Of a DNA stretch of 64,000 nucleotides, positions 46,869 to 58,200 are shown in pieces. Each line of letters opens with the position of its first letter. Position 1 is the first letter of the stretch. This DNA comes from Euryodendron excelsum (Eukaryota > Streptophyta > Magnoliopsida > Ericales > Pentaphylacaceae): assembly GCA_033060915.1 (NCBI GenBank), contig CM065389.1:8164001-8228000 (forward strand). Direction: 5' to 3'. The notes below the pieces were generated by a model. It worked only from the letters and a program-made list of their open reading frames with translations. It did no database searches and had not been told where the DNA came from. The position numbers were made by a program, and so were the translations under genes.

Positions 46869-49435
46869 TGTCACGCCCCATAACCCGGCCTATACGGATT
46901 TAGGGTATATGACCGGCCAGTAGCAAGGCTACCCAAGGCCGCATTACATAAACTGGTTGATCACCTGTACATAATCATTTATGATGATGCATAATTGCGG
47001 AAAATAGAACTTTTAATAACTTGAAAACATAATCTGTGTCATACATGGCAGAGCTGTGTCTAATCTCAAACATAACATACATAAGGACCAAATCAAGGTC
47101 CACAAAAGTTATAACAATATATCATTACAAAACATTGGGTCCAGCCCTCAAACATTATACAAAACATAGGCCTATGGGCTGTAGCTCAAATCCACATATG
47201 GCCTCGCTCTAGGGCCTCCCGGATTGGCTACCTGAAAATCATTTGAGAAAACGTAAGCTAATGCTTAGTGAATAACAATGATACATGAGTGAGAAAATAT
47301 CATGGACTAGCAATTATATCCAATGTACAATGATAGATAATCATTTATGCATAAGGGAATGAGCTTTTGAACGTTTAAAGCGTAGGCTTGGAACTCGTAG
47401 GTAACATAAACATCATTTGAAATGTTTCAACATTTCAAAACATAATATCATAAGAAGAGATGCAACATAACATTATTCCTGATATAGCATTTCATAACTT
47501 GTCGTAAAATATGTGAACATATCATGGTTCTCAGTTCAAAACATAAGTGTGCTACAACTCGACATATGAGCTAGGCTCCATAGTAACCATATAGGTCACG
47601 CTAAGGCTCTTTAGGCCAGAGACGTCTCCCAACATAGATAGTTTATTTCTCGTCCCCTATTGTAGGACTATTGGGCTAGATTAAGGTCTTGCCACGAGAA
47701 GACCCGAGTTGGCACCATACATTAAAAGCTTAGCATCTCTTTCATTTAAACATCATAGTCCATGGCTTTCATTCATAACATAAGTATAACTTGCATGCTT
47801 TTGAAATATGACATTTGTAATTGAACGTAACATTTATGCATTGAAATGTATGGAAACATTCATGATATAGGGATGAGCTTAAAACATTTAGAAAATACTA
47901 GAGTTTTACTCATGGCATATCGTTACTCACCTTTCTCCAATTGGACGGGTGACAAACAAGGTATTCCTACACAAATGCACGTAGAAGCAAAGAAACATCA
48001 ATACAAGACTTTAAGGCAAAGCAATAACACGCAAGTCAAGACTAAGCACGCAGTCCACTCAACCCCAACTCAACAACACCTCATTCTCATAACGGGAGAA
48101 CAAGGCCCAACTATAGGACAAAGCCCCGATGTAAAATAAGAACATGAGGTTGAGATTTGAACATGAAAACCGAAAAGTCAACTCCTTCATCGAGTCCCAA
48201 CCCCCTATCAATGATGAGTTCACACCTAAGGCTAGTTGCATTTGAAAATAGGCTTAAAGGCCTTTATTTTGATAGGTCATGAGCCAAAAACACATTTCGG
48301 GTGAAGAAGTTATGCTTCATGGAAGGTGGACTAAAATTTTGGAAAACAATGTTGTTGGCATGAATTTTCGGTCAACTTCAAACCCCTATATCTCTTAATA
48401 TATAAGGAATTAGGAAACAAACTTTATATGGATACAAAGGTTTATGAATCTAGTTTCTAATGCTTCAAACGGTGCATCAATCCGACTTTTCTAGTGAAAT
48501 TTATGCCTGTTTTACCAAACAGTGTCCGAGCTGACAGAGGGTTCGAACGCCCAAGCAAAAAAACAGGGAGTTTGAACGCCCAAATGGGAGTTCGAACTCC
48601 AAGAACAAAATCTGAAAAACACCTTCTCTGAGGGTTCGAACTCCCCCCGAGGGAGTTCGAACGCTCAAGCTTATTTTCCCATAGTTCGAACTCCATATTG
48701 GGAGTTCGAACGCTCTGTTCTGGGCAGCCCCCGAATTTCAACCAAAACACAACCAAAACTCCTCCAAACACCACCAAACCTTTCCAAAACTCTTAGGGCT
48801 CAAAGATTAGCTCACAAGGATGATAATAACTAAAAATAGGAGAGAAAGAACAATTAAATCAAAGAGATCAAATGAAGGAATCAAAACCCTAACATTTTTC
48901 ATATTTGGGGATTTTTCAAACCACCACTTCCAATCCTCCAATATTGAGCTACAAGCTCACAATTTCAACTAATTGGGACTCAAGGAGTCCCTCAAGGCCA
49001 ACCCAACTCATATATATACATACACACAAAGACCCAACACATCTACACATGATAGATACATATACATATATAATTGTAAAGAGAGAGAAATAAAATCTTA
49101 TCTTCTTCAAGCTTGGTGAGGTCTTCAATGGCTTCAATTCTCTTGCTTTAAGCCTTTCTTCCCTCAATCTTCTCTTCCTTCTCCCTTTTCTCTCTTCCTC
49201 CCTCTCCCAAACGGTTGGTGTGTGTGTGAATATGTGTGTGTGTGTGTGTGTGTTTTGTGTGTTATAAGAAGACACACATGGGAAACAATCCCATGTGTCT
49301 CGCACTTCCAACATAAGTTACAACATAACCCCATATTGGTCATTTTTGACCCAAAAGAAAGAATAATTAACACTAATAATTACATGCACTACTAATTCTC
49401 ATTAATATAATTAGATAGAGGTTTGGGATATCACA
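46869..49435. mobile_element. Solo LTR (2,567 bp) with 5-bp target duplication
   Basis: It starts TGTCACGCCCC and ends GGGATATCACA, with an identical ATAAC on each side (46864-46868 and 49436-49440). TG...CA ends plus a 5-bp duplication identify an LTR. There is only one copy and no gag or pol, so it is a solo LTR left by LTR-LTR recombination. It contains a CT-rich zone and a (GT)n tract near 49232-49252. About 48530-48720 carries a repeated motif GAGTTCGAACG/GTTCGAACTCC in both orientations. The length and sequence style suggest a gypsy LTR; orientation is not certain. Confidence 0.85.
48530..48725. repeat. Cluster of GTTCGAACTCC / GAGTTCGAACGC motifs inside the solo LTR
   Basis: Seven or so copies of a palindrome-centred motif (GTTCGAAC) occur within 200 bp, e.g. 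near 48540, 48568, 48590, 48634, 48653, 48684 and 48702, alternating between GAACGCCCAA- and GAACTCC-type extensions. Regular spacing of about 20-35 bp suggests either decayed tandem repeats or clustered protein-binding sites in the LTR. Confidence 0.6.
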
Positions 49436-50129
49436 ATAACCCTCTAATGTGCCACTGCTCTAAGCAATTCATACCAAAGCTCTTGAAGAATATGACAAAC
49501 CTAGAGATTGATATAAAAAGCAGTAGAATGAATCAAAAAGTAGTTGTGTCTTGGGTGTGGGTTGTTGTAATGGGGTTGTACTTTGTAAAGTTAAGTTGGA
49601 TTGTGAAGTTTGAAATAGAGCTGTTATGCTTGAAGTAGTTAGGGTATTGATGAGTTATATGACTATAATTCCCTATGGAACTAACGGAACTGTAATTCCT
49701 TATGGAATTGATGGAACTGACTGTAATTCCTTATGATTGCAAGTATGTAATTGTGAAGTCTATCATTTGTATCAACCCCCATCAAGAATGAAAATATATT
49801 TTCGTAGTGTATTTATGCAAACTCAAAAATTACCCCGTTTCTTTGCCATTCAAATGCAATATCTTCAATGACTCTGAATGTAAGATAAACCAACTTTGAA
49901 AACTACAACTGTGAAGCAAATATTAACACTTCTATGACTGCAAATTTAAAATGAAGCACAATATTAACATTGTTATACTTGCAAAATCACATTCAAACCA
50001 TTTGAAAGTTACATTCAAATCACATGTTTACATTTCCATGGTTGAGAAAAAAACAAATATTCATAATTTACCAACCAATTAACAAAAAGTAAGCAAAATG
50101 ATGCACATGTGTCAACATCATTTTGAAAG

Positions 50130-51660
50130 CCTAACTCTTGGAGCCTTCATTCCTATAAGCAGCTGCTTCTTGCAATGAAGACAGTGTCATTACTTTCCTC
50201 CCTCTGTAAAGAAATTGAGCTGGTGTAGGTTCTTTTGTTAATGGTTGTGATACTGATAACCTTGGGGGTCCTGAACTTACTAGCTTTATTGCTGTTGCTG
50301 CCTTTATCAATGCTGCACTTTCCCTTGTTGTTGTTGAACTTGCTTTTGCACTGTCTCCTCCACTTGCACCTCTCTTATTAGCCTACACTGTATGACAAAT
50401 TTAGTATTCACTGATTAATAAGTAGGTTTATTATTCAATTTTTTTTAAAAAAATGTAAAACCTACATTAACTATACTTTTGTTCTTCCATCTTGGTGGGT
50501 GTTCTTTTGATATTCCAGATTGGTTGGATTCTTGCAACTTCTGGAGTTTTGGCCCTAGCTTTCACATTTATCACACCTTATTGAAGTGTTCTACCTCTTA
50601 AACTTGTTAGGGTTGGGAGGTTCATTTGCATATCTCATTTTAACTTTCTTAGGCGTCCCTAGTTGTTTATGGAATATAGAAGGCAGCATTGGCTAAAATT
50701 CAGTTCTAAACCATATAGTAGGCCATTAATGGAATTGATGATATGCTTATAAATCCACAAATTCGTAGTTGTCCAATAGCATTCATTTACATAATCCTTT
50801 GGCATCTCGCCTTGAAAAAATATTGCAGCCACATGAGCGCATGGTATGCCTTTCAAATCTCACTATCTACATGCATAAGTATGCTCATCCAAGTCAACTA
50901 CCCACTGCTCCCCATTTGAACAATGAACTTGGAACTTAGGACCCCAGACCATATTGGATTACACCCCCCATACTCCAATTTTAAGTTCTTTAACTTCTTT
51001 TGAATCTTAAGGCATAGTTTACCCTGATGATATCTCATCAAGTCTTTTCTTAATTGAGTCATTCTCATCAACAAACACCTAATCCTATCTACCATTGCTA
51101 TAATAGGTATATCCTTTACCTCCACAATTAAACCATTAAAAGATTCACAAATATTGTTATGTAGAATATCACACTTAGGAAAAGTGATGAAGTGTGACTT
51201 AGATCAATTTCTATGTGGTTTGTCATCAAACTATTTGAAAGCATTCTGATCCAAGTTTTTCAATTTAGTTATCAACTTTTCAAATTTTTTAACAATTGAT
51301 GCTTTAAAAGACTTCCATAACTTATCTTTCAATATCTGACCTTCAAATTGTTTCAAGAATTTTGTGTACAAATGTTTTACACAACTCATTTGCTCAACAT
51401 TTGGTACAAAGTGCTTTATAGCAGGAAAGAGGCCCTGCCATGAAACAACATCACCATCAGTTGCAAGTAAATGCAAGCCATCCTCTAATTCCCTCCTTGG
51501 GGTTCTGTAACAATAGTTTACAAACTCCTTATGTCCAATATTCATTACATACTTATTAAGTCCATAAAAATAAAAATAAAAATAAAAACTTATCAAGGTT
51601 GCAATTGTTTAAATAATCAATTCCTTCCCTCCATGTAAACCTTACTTGGCGTATAAATAA
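50130..51660 (-). pseudogene. MuDR-type MULE transposase remnant
   Basis: Minus-strand pieces in correct order: the transposase DDE region (LEDGLHLLATDGD, then GLFPAIKHFVPNVEQMSCV, KHLYTKF and KDKLWKSFKASIVKKFEKL), CDILHNNICESFNGLIVE, the SWIM zinc finger (GIPCAHVAAIFF) with the usual downstream YVNECYWTT, and a C-terminal zinc-knuckle remnant starting IRCDKCES. Several frameshifts and stops separate the pieces, so no functional protein is made. It belongs to the MULE bounded by 46322 and 53877. Confidence 0.85.
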
Positions 51661-51699
51661 ACTGAGCACTGTGGTGGATTTTTTTAGAAAAGTAATTAT

Positions 51700-52388
51700 C
51701 ATTCACATCAATCCCAAGTTCCCCTCACCATTAATCAACAAATAAACAAAAGCACATAATGTTCTAATAAATACATAGGTAAGAATAAGTCAGTCCAGAC
51801 AATGCACATACATTAGGACCACTGGTAGGGCTCCTGGTAGGCACACTAACAATAATTAAAACAAAGCATAATAAACAAAAGCTCTCTAAGGTTGGTATTA
51901 ACAAACAATTCATGTAGGGCCACCAAACTCAAACATACAAAAATAATAAGAAGCTTTTGTATAAATAAAGCAAAAAACATACAATTCATGTAGGACCACC
52001 AACTCTCTGAAACTTTTATATAAATAAAACAAAAAGCTTAATAGGTTTCGAACTGATTTCACTATTGAAGAAAGCAAAATAATATGATTTTCCATATAAC
52101 TTTGCAGATCCCAATAACCACAATCAAACGTGCAAATATTTCACACAGAACACATGTAATCACAATAAACATACTATTTGAGTATTTCTTGTTACCATCA
52201 CCAACATTGTTGATTCCCTTTGTACTCTGTATGCACGGTAAACCCAATCGATCCGTGTCGATCTCCATTATTTGCTTTGGATTTTACCCTATTTCCACCA
52301 ATACTTGCATTTTATGTCGTGCAATTAGGGCATATAATTTGCCCCAATTCCATAAGTCACATAGGCATAGAGGTGTACTTGAGTCGAC
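51700..52388. other. AT-rich interior of the decayed MULE
   Basis: No recognisable coding sequence. Upstream parts of the transposase would be expected here on the minus strand but are no longer recognisable. Confidence 0.4.
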
Positions 52389-52540
52389 TCTGTTCGGTTC
52401 AGTTTAGTGATCAACCCAAAATCGAACCGAACATAATTGATTCTCTAATTTTAAAACCAAGGACCGAACCTTGCCTTAGATAAACCGAACAAACCCAAAT
52501 TGAAAATAATCGGTTCGGTTGGATTCCAAACCGAATATTT
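52389..52540. repeat. CGGTTCGGTT-rich repeat, copy 1
   Basis: Contains CAAAATCGAACCGAAC, AGGACCGAACCTTG and TCGGTTCGGTTGGATT. The same motif set recurs in the same order at 53600-53745. CGGTTCGG-rich repeats are widespread in plant genomes. Confidence 0.65.
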
Positions 52541-53599
52541 AATAAATTTTTCTTGAAATAACAGGCCCAATACAACTTTTACTGTAACTATCACTAAATG
52601 GGCTCAGGCAACAGCCAACAAGGCCACTGTTCAACTAGATATAAAAGCTAATTGGAGCAAAGTTGGTTTTGTAGAGTTGTGGGAATAGCCTCCTTTACTC
52701 TCACCCGTTGTGGGACAGACAAAGTTTTAACTTCTAAGAAATATTTGAAAAACCCGAACTTGAAATAATAAAACCGTGGAGCTTTTTTTCTAGCTCTGTA
52801 TTTCTTGGAATCACTTGCTACACAGTATCGAAAACACAAGCAAGTTGCTAGGTTTGGGTTTACTTTACATGCAAAGGCTATGATCTTGATATGCGCTAGA
52901 AAATGTCAGCTAGCTATCTCCCCCTCTCTCATTCTTTCTCTCTCTCTCTCTCTTTCTCTCAAATATATAACTATCTTTGTATCTTTTGAGATTTGATATT
53001 TGGAATTGCTATTGTTGAATAAAGGCCAAATATTGAAGCCTTTAGTGCCTTTGGGACGCAGGGATGACGGATCCTAGTGCTCTTGACTTGGGTTTAGCAG
53101 TGAAACCCTAGTTTGTTACAATAAATCATGCACCTCATATAAGGAGAATCTTTCTTAGTATGGGCTTCCTGGTCATCTTTATCTCACCATCCCCATGTTC
53201 GCTCTTTTCAGTCTTTACTGCTATTGTATACAATTTTTTAGGATGGTTTTATCTTTAAAAAGGGTTTTCAGTTATAGATAGTTTTCCATTCTAGTTTTGG
53301 TTTCATAGATCTAATAGTTGATGTATTTTTTTGGTCCCAAAATTGGAAGTTTTTATTTGTTTTCTTTATAATTTTTATTTTTTTATTCTCATTGAGATTA
53401 AAAATTTTCTTCCTCCCACCTAAATAGCAATGGAGATTAAGAATGCAATTTTCTAGGTTGCTTTTGCTAGGATGAATTTTGTTGAAAACTTCTCAGTTCC
53501 CACATCGATCAAAGAACTTGAAAACTTTCTGTAGATATAAAGAACTCTCTAGTCAGCCGTGCGATGCACACAGAAAGAGCTACAACCGAAGGTAGAAAA

Positions 53600-53745
53600 T
53601 TTTACGGTTCGGTTTGATTTTTATATCAACCAATCTAAAATCGAACCATGATGATTGGTTCTTAAAAACTGAGACTCATGATCGAACCAAGGTCTGATAA
53701 AAACTGAACCAATTGATAGGATTCGGTTCGGTTTTCAATTCTATT
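53600..53745. repeat. CGGTTCGGTT-rich repeat, copy 2
   Basis: Contains ACGGTTCGGTTTGATTTT, TAAAATCGAACCATG and GGATTCGGTTCGGTTTTC. It is a direct, diverged copy of 52389-52540 about 1.2 kb away and lies just inside the right TIR of the MULE. Confidence 0.65.
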
Positions 53746-53764
53746 GGGTTATTTGTGTAATTTT

Positions 53765-53877
53765 CTATCATGAAAATAGACGGCCTGAAGTGTGAGGTGT
53801 TGACTGTACAAATTAAAAGTTCAAGGCCAAAAATGAGACAATGTGCAAATTGTAAGGACAAAAAGTGTAATTAACCC
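53765..53877 (-). repeat. Right terminal inverted repeat of the MULE
   Basis: Inverted partner of 46322-46430; ends in AATTAACCC at 53877. Confidence 0.75.
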
Positions 53878-54289
53878 AACCTTCTTCATAGGAAAAATAA
53901 AAAACACATAAAAATAATGGTTATTGATGATTTATCTTTTGGTTTAAAAAGCACAAAAAATTAGAAAAGTTAAGTGTATATTTGATACGAGAAGAGAAAA
54001 TAAAAGAATTTTTTTCTTTTCTTATTTGATTTGTAGTGTGAAAAGTTAAATTTTTTAAACTTTCTTTCTATTCATTTTAAAAATCAAACCAAAAAACACA
54101 TGCATTCAAATGTTTCTTTCATTTTCGTTCATTCCTTTTCATTTTTCTTCCAGGAGTATAAAAGGACTTTCTCAATCAAAATCTAACGCGAACTTAATTA
54201 CATGGGACCCATTGCGGAGACGAATGCGAGCCACGTCCCTTGAGATCGGCCGTGTCCCTTGAGATCGGCCGTGTCCTAATCAAAAAAAT

Positions 54290-54632
54290 TATTCAGTACT
54301 TCAAAAGTACGGTCACGTAGTGTTTCTTATCACGATTTCACATTGAATAACAAGATGAAAGTCTTGAGTTATATAAGGAGGATAGACTGTACTACCTAAT
54401 AGCTTAAGTTTTTGAATTAGATGGCAAACGCTCGACCTGTAACAAGTGGTATCAGAGCTAACTTCTGATTCAATTCTACGTCAAGGATGATCCGATTCGC
54501 GACAAGGGTGTCTCCCATATCAGATAAGAAAAAGAAGCTATTAAGCTATATAAAAAAATAGACAACACTATCTAATAACTTACCCTTTTAAATTGAATGA
54601 CAAATGCTTGACCGCGATACTCCTAAAGCACC
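54290..54632 (+). mobile_element. TRIM-like LTR miniature, partly decayed, upstream of SABRE
   Basis: Block A (about 54335-54444) ends in CTCGACCTGTAACA. It is followed by a tRNA-iMet primer site, TGGTATCAGAGC (54447-54458). Block B (about 54516-54632) is a diverged direct copy of block A: TATATAAGGAGGATAGACTG against TATATAAAAAAATAGACAAC, and AATTAGATGGCAAACGCTCG against AATTGAATGACAAATGCTTG. Two short direct repeats around a primer site with a tiny interior fit a terminal-repeat retrotransposon in miniature. Outer borders are approximate. Confidence 0.65.
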
Positions 54633-54956
54633 AACTAATTTCTCCCTAACCACCGTCGAGCGGCGACCCCACAATTGTTAACAACCAACAACCAACCCAT
54701 CTCTGTCCTGAGCGTCCTCTCCACTCCCCAGGGATACGTTTGTCATTTCCACATTTATCATAGGCTTTTTTCCAAACAAAAACCAAACCAAAACGCAGAA
54801 CGCGTACTTTCTCCGTACATCCACCCGCACCAGATCCAAAACGACCCGCACTGATCAAATATAGCCGTTTCTTGCTGCTTCTCTCTCTCGCTCGCTCTCT
54901 CTGTTGATCTCCGAGCATAAATCGGATCGAGCACCTCAATTACTCTCTCACTCCCA

Positions 54957-54964
54957 TATATATA
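54957..54964 (+). promoter_or_regulatory. TATA-like box of the SABRE-like gene
   Basis: TATATATA 230 bp upstream of the ATG at 55194, in a pyrimidine-rich context. Start site not known. Confidence 0.45.
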
Positions 54965-55096
54965 CTCTCCTTCGATCCCTGCGCCTCGAAGATCTTCATT
55001 TTCGCAATTCAGTTTCACAAAAAGACCACTGATCCTCCATAACCGGGGAATTGAAATTCATTGAAACTATAGGGCTTTGTATCTCCCTGCGAAGTG

Positions 55097-55264
55097 ATGT
55101 GCAGAGAATGCGTTTCGCTTGAATTCGCGGTTTTGGATGATGCATCTATTGTAGTACACGAAGTCCAAGAGATCGACCCAATTCTCAGTGGAAATGGCGG
55201 CCTCCCCAGTCAAGTTCTTGTTTGGGTTCCTAGTCGCCTCGATCATTTTATGGCTGGTGCTCAT
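55097..55264 (+). promoter_or_regulatory. Upstream ORF overlapping the SABRE start codon
   Basis: An ATG at 55097, in the probable 5' leader, opens a frame (MCRECVSLEFAVLDDASIVV...) that runs past the main ATG at 55194 in a different frame and up to the end of exon 1. If this part is transcribed, it would limit initiation at the main ATG. Confidence 0.4.
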
Positions 55265-58200
55265 GTAAGTCATGAAATTCAACTTTCTACATACATCTAT
55301 ATATGTATATAGAGAGCGATTAGTGAAGAGCCCTATGTTGGTTAAATGTTACACCGATGATCATTCATTTCTAACTGTGTTTGGAGATGTTTCTTTGTTG
55401 AATTTAGTTCTTTGTGGTTTGAAGTGTTCTATGGTCACATTTAGCTCACATTACCTTGTTGAGTTACGAAGACTGTGCAGGAATGTTATTTAATGTTTGA
55501 ATATAATTGGCGACCTTGAACATTCCTGCTGATGTAACCTCCACTAGGGTTCTTTAAACATTTGTAATTACAATGGCAAAATTTGGAATATGAAGCTCCA
55601 TAAATGTCATGTATATAATGCATACTACTATTGTTTTCCTTCTTATTATTATTACTGTTTTTCCCACATTGAAATGTCTATTGCATGCTTTATTTTGTGT
55701 TGGTCATGCATATAATGTCTTCTTTTAGAGATTGAAGCCTGAAAGTATGTACTTATTTTATTGACTGAACCCCCTACGTCCTTGTTGACACTCGAAATGT
55801 GTCCATCTCCACACAAGGATCAAAATTCATCTTGATGTTTTGTTTCGATAGCATAGAAACATCTTAGAAATGTTTTGGAAACTGTTTGGAAATGTTTCAG
55901 AACCGACGAGACGAATTTGAAAATAGATGGAAATTTATAGCAACATAAATTGAAATCTATCCAATTTATAAAAGCCTAACAATTGATTAGTTAAACATAT
56001 TGAGATTTGTACAAAAGCCAAAATAAAAAAACCAATGCCGCTATGAACCAAATTTGTTTGGTCATATAATCCCAATTTTATTCACATAAGTGTAATTGAT
56101 TCTAAAAGTGTGTATCATCCCTAAAAAGTATGATAAAAAATTTACCTAGATAATAGCAATAATAGTATTAGAATGTTATTATTAATATTTTTATTTACAT
56201 CGTAAAATCTAAGTAATCATTGTTAGCTTTATTTGTGGATGCCTTTTGATTTTGCCATCCTTGATGGATGGTTCAAGGTTATTTGTTTCTATGTTGTCCA
56301 TGTAATGATCGTCCTCATAATCATAGACCTTCAGTGTCAAGAGGTCTGAAGTCTTTTGGTTCCATTTTGATTTCCGATCACTTATTATACGCTTCGTTTC
56401 AGGTTTGCATCCAGGCTGTTGGCTTGGATCCTAAGCCGGATCATGGGAGCATCTGTTGGATTTCGGGTTGGTGGATGGAAATGTTTAAGAGATGTCATTG
56501 TCACGTTCAAAAAGGTTCTTATTTTGCTTTAGTTGTTGGGATTCTTTTATTGTTTGAGTGGGAGTAAGTGTTGGGTAATCTATTCTTCTTGTTTTCAGTG
56601 GTCAATTTAATTTAATTTATTTTCTTGTAGGAATTATTGTGTGGTTAGACAAAGAATTTAATTTCTGAAATTCGTCTTGTTTTTGCACTAAATAGACACT
56701 TCTATTCAGTGGACAAAGTTCATTTGGGTTGTACTTATCAAAAAAAAAAAAAAAAAGTTCAGTTGCGTTGTATGGCTTTTTGTAAAGCTGAGAAGAGTTT
56801 GATGTTGTGTCATCTACATATTTCATCAAAATTTTATTTAACTATATAGTTGGTTATGATATGTTGGGTATGATAGGAATACATCAGTCATATGTAACTT
56901 TTACTGGACCATGAAGTTCTAATGTTAGGAGTTATCATTTACAGTTCAGAGTTTCGACTAGAGGACATGTCATCCAGTTCATGTGTTACCTGACAGTGCT
57001 AGATAGTGTGGTTGGAAGAAAAAATTGGGCAAGACTAATTGAGTTCTTACGATTTTCATCAATTTCATTGGCCCTTGGGATTTGTTCACTTATCCATGTA
57101 TTTATGCTATAGTAGTTAGATTAAGGTATTTAGAAAAGGGGACAACATTGATTACAATTACTAAAATTATTTATCTCAAATAAAAAGGAAAAAGTATAAT
57201 CCATGGTAAAGTCTAATTATTATTAGAGGTACAAATGTTGGTGATGCTCAAATCTGATTCAATTTCAAAAATATTTTGTCACATGATAAAAACTGCATTT
57301 TACTGAAAAATATAACACAGGCGGTATATGGCAATTGAACGGAAAAACTCTTTGTTTCTCCACCTCTGATTTTGAGAAGAGTAATTGATTTTAGCTTGCC
57401 TATTCCTTTTACTGAGCATAATGATGCAAATCAGGCTTGTACAATCCCTTACACAGTCAAGAGGCAGTGGGGGATGTTGATAAAAAGGGCTTTGTCAGCT
57501 TGGAGATTACTTCAAGAGGATCTGAATTGCTCAAGTACTCTTGACGAAAGAATCAGAACAATGTTCTTATTCAATCTTAGTTGTATATCTATGCATCTAG
57601 TTGTTGTGGTTTGAACCCGTTATGAAGTTCCTTTCATATAGGAGGTGCACAGAAATGCTCTTATAAAGCTATGACATGGGAAAAAATTGCTGATGTTGAG
57701 CAGTAAAAAAAGCCGGTTTTGGAGGTTGATTATTTTTTTTTAACTTGTGACTAAAAGTTGGCATAAAAGTGGAATTTTGGGGTTTGAAATTATCAAGAAA
57801 TGGTGTAGTGATTGATTAATATAAATCTATCCAGCACAAAACTTGGAATAGAGATAAATAAATACTTTGAAACACTAGAATGTGCACTTTCCTTTCAATC
57901 GGTAATGGGGTCCGCATACTGTCTTTGGCTTCAAAGTTACAATATCTATAGTACTTGAGAATAGGAACTAGATGAAGAAAGGAGTTGCGCTTATCTTATG
58001 GGATTTAACAGTAGAAAAGTGGATAGAAGCATTTGGTTAGGAAGAAAAAGAAAAGTATGGGAAGGTTAGGAAGAAGTTAGGAACTACTTGTACTATCCCT
58101 GACACAGCACACTAAGGTTAGAATTGTATTACACAACCCAAGCGAAAACTGCTGAATTTTTTTTCTGAATTGATCTCTTTTCAACTTAAAAAAAACCATA

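Larger units (their letters stand above)
46322..53877. mobile_element. Decayed Mutator-like element with TIRs, nested solo LTR and transposase remnant
   Basis: The left end (GGGTTAATTACACTTTTTAC, from 46322) and the reverse complement of the right end (GGGTTAATTACACTTTTTGT, from 53877) match over about 100 bp, including CCTTACAATTT, ATTGTC and ACCTCACACTTC. Flanking 9-mers are AATCTTATT (46313-46321) and AACCTTCTT (53878-53886), identical at 7 of 9 positions, as expected for an old 9-bp duplication. Inside is a minus-strand MuDR-type transposase remnant (50130-51660). A later solo LTR (46869-49435) interrupts the left half; without it the element is about 5 kb, normal for a MULE. Confidence 0.75.

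Noticed and set aside
47846..49314. Several frames over 60 codons on both strands
   Set aside because: All fall in the solo LTR and are low-complexity or motif-driven.
57372..57614. 80-residue frame in SABRE intron 2
   Set aside because: No family match and no needed exon at this place; the SABRE frame joins correctly without it.
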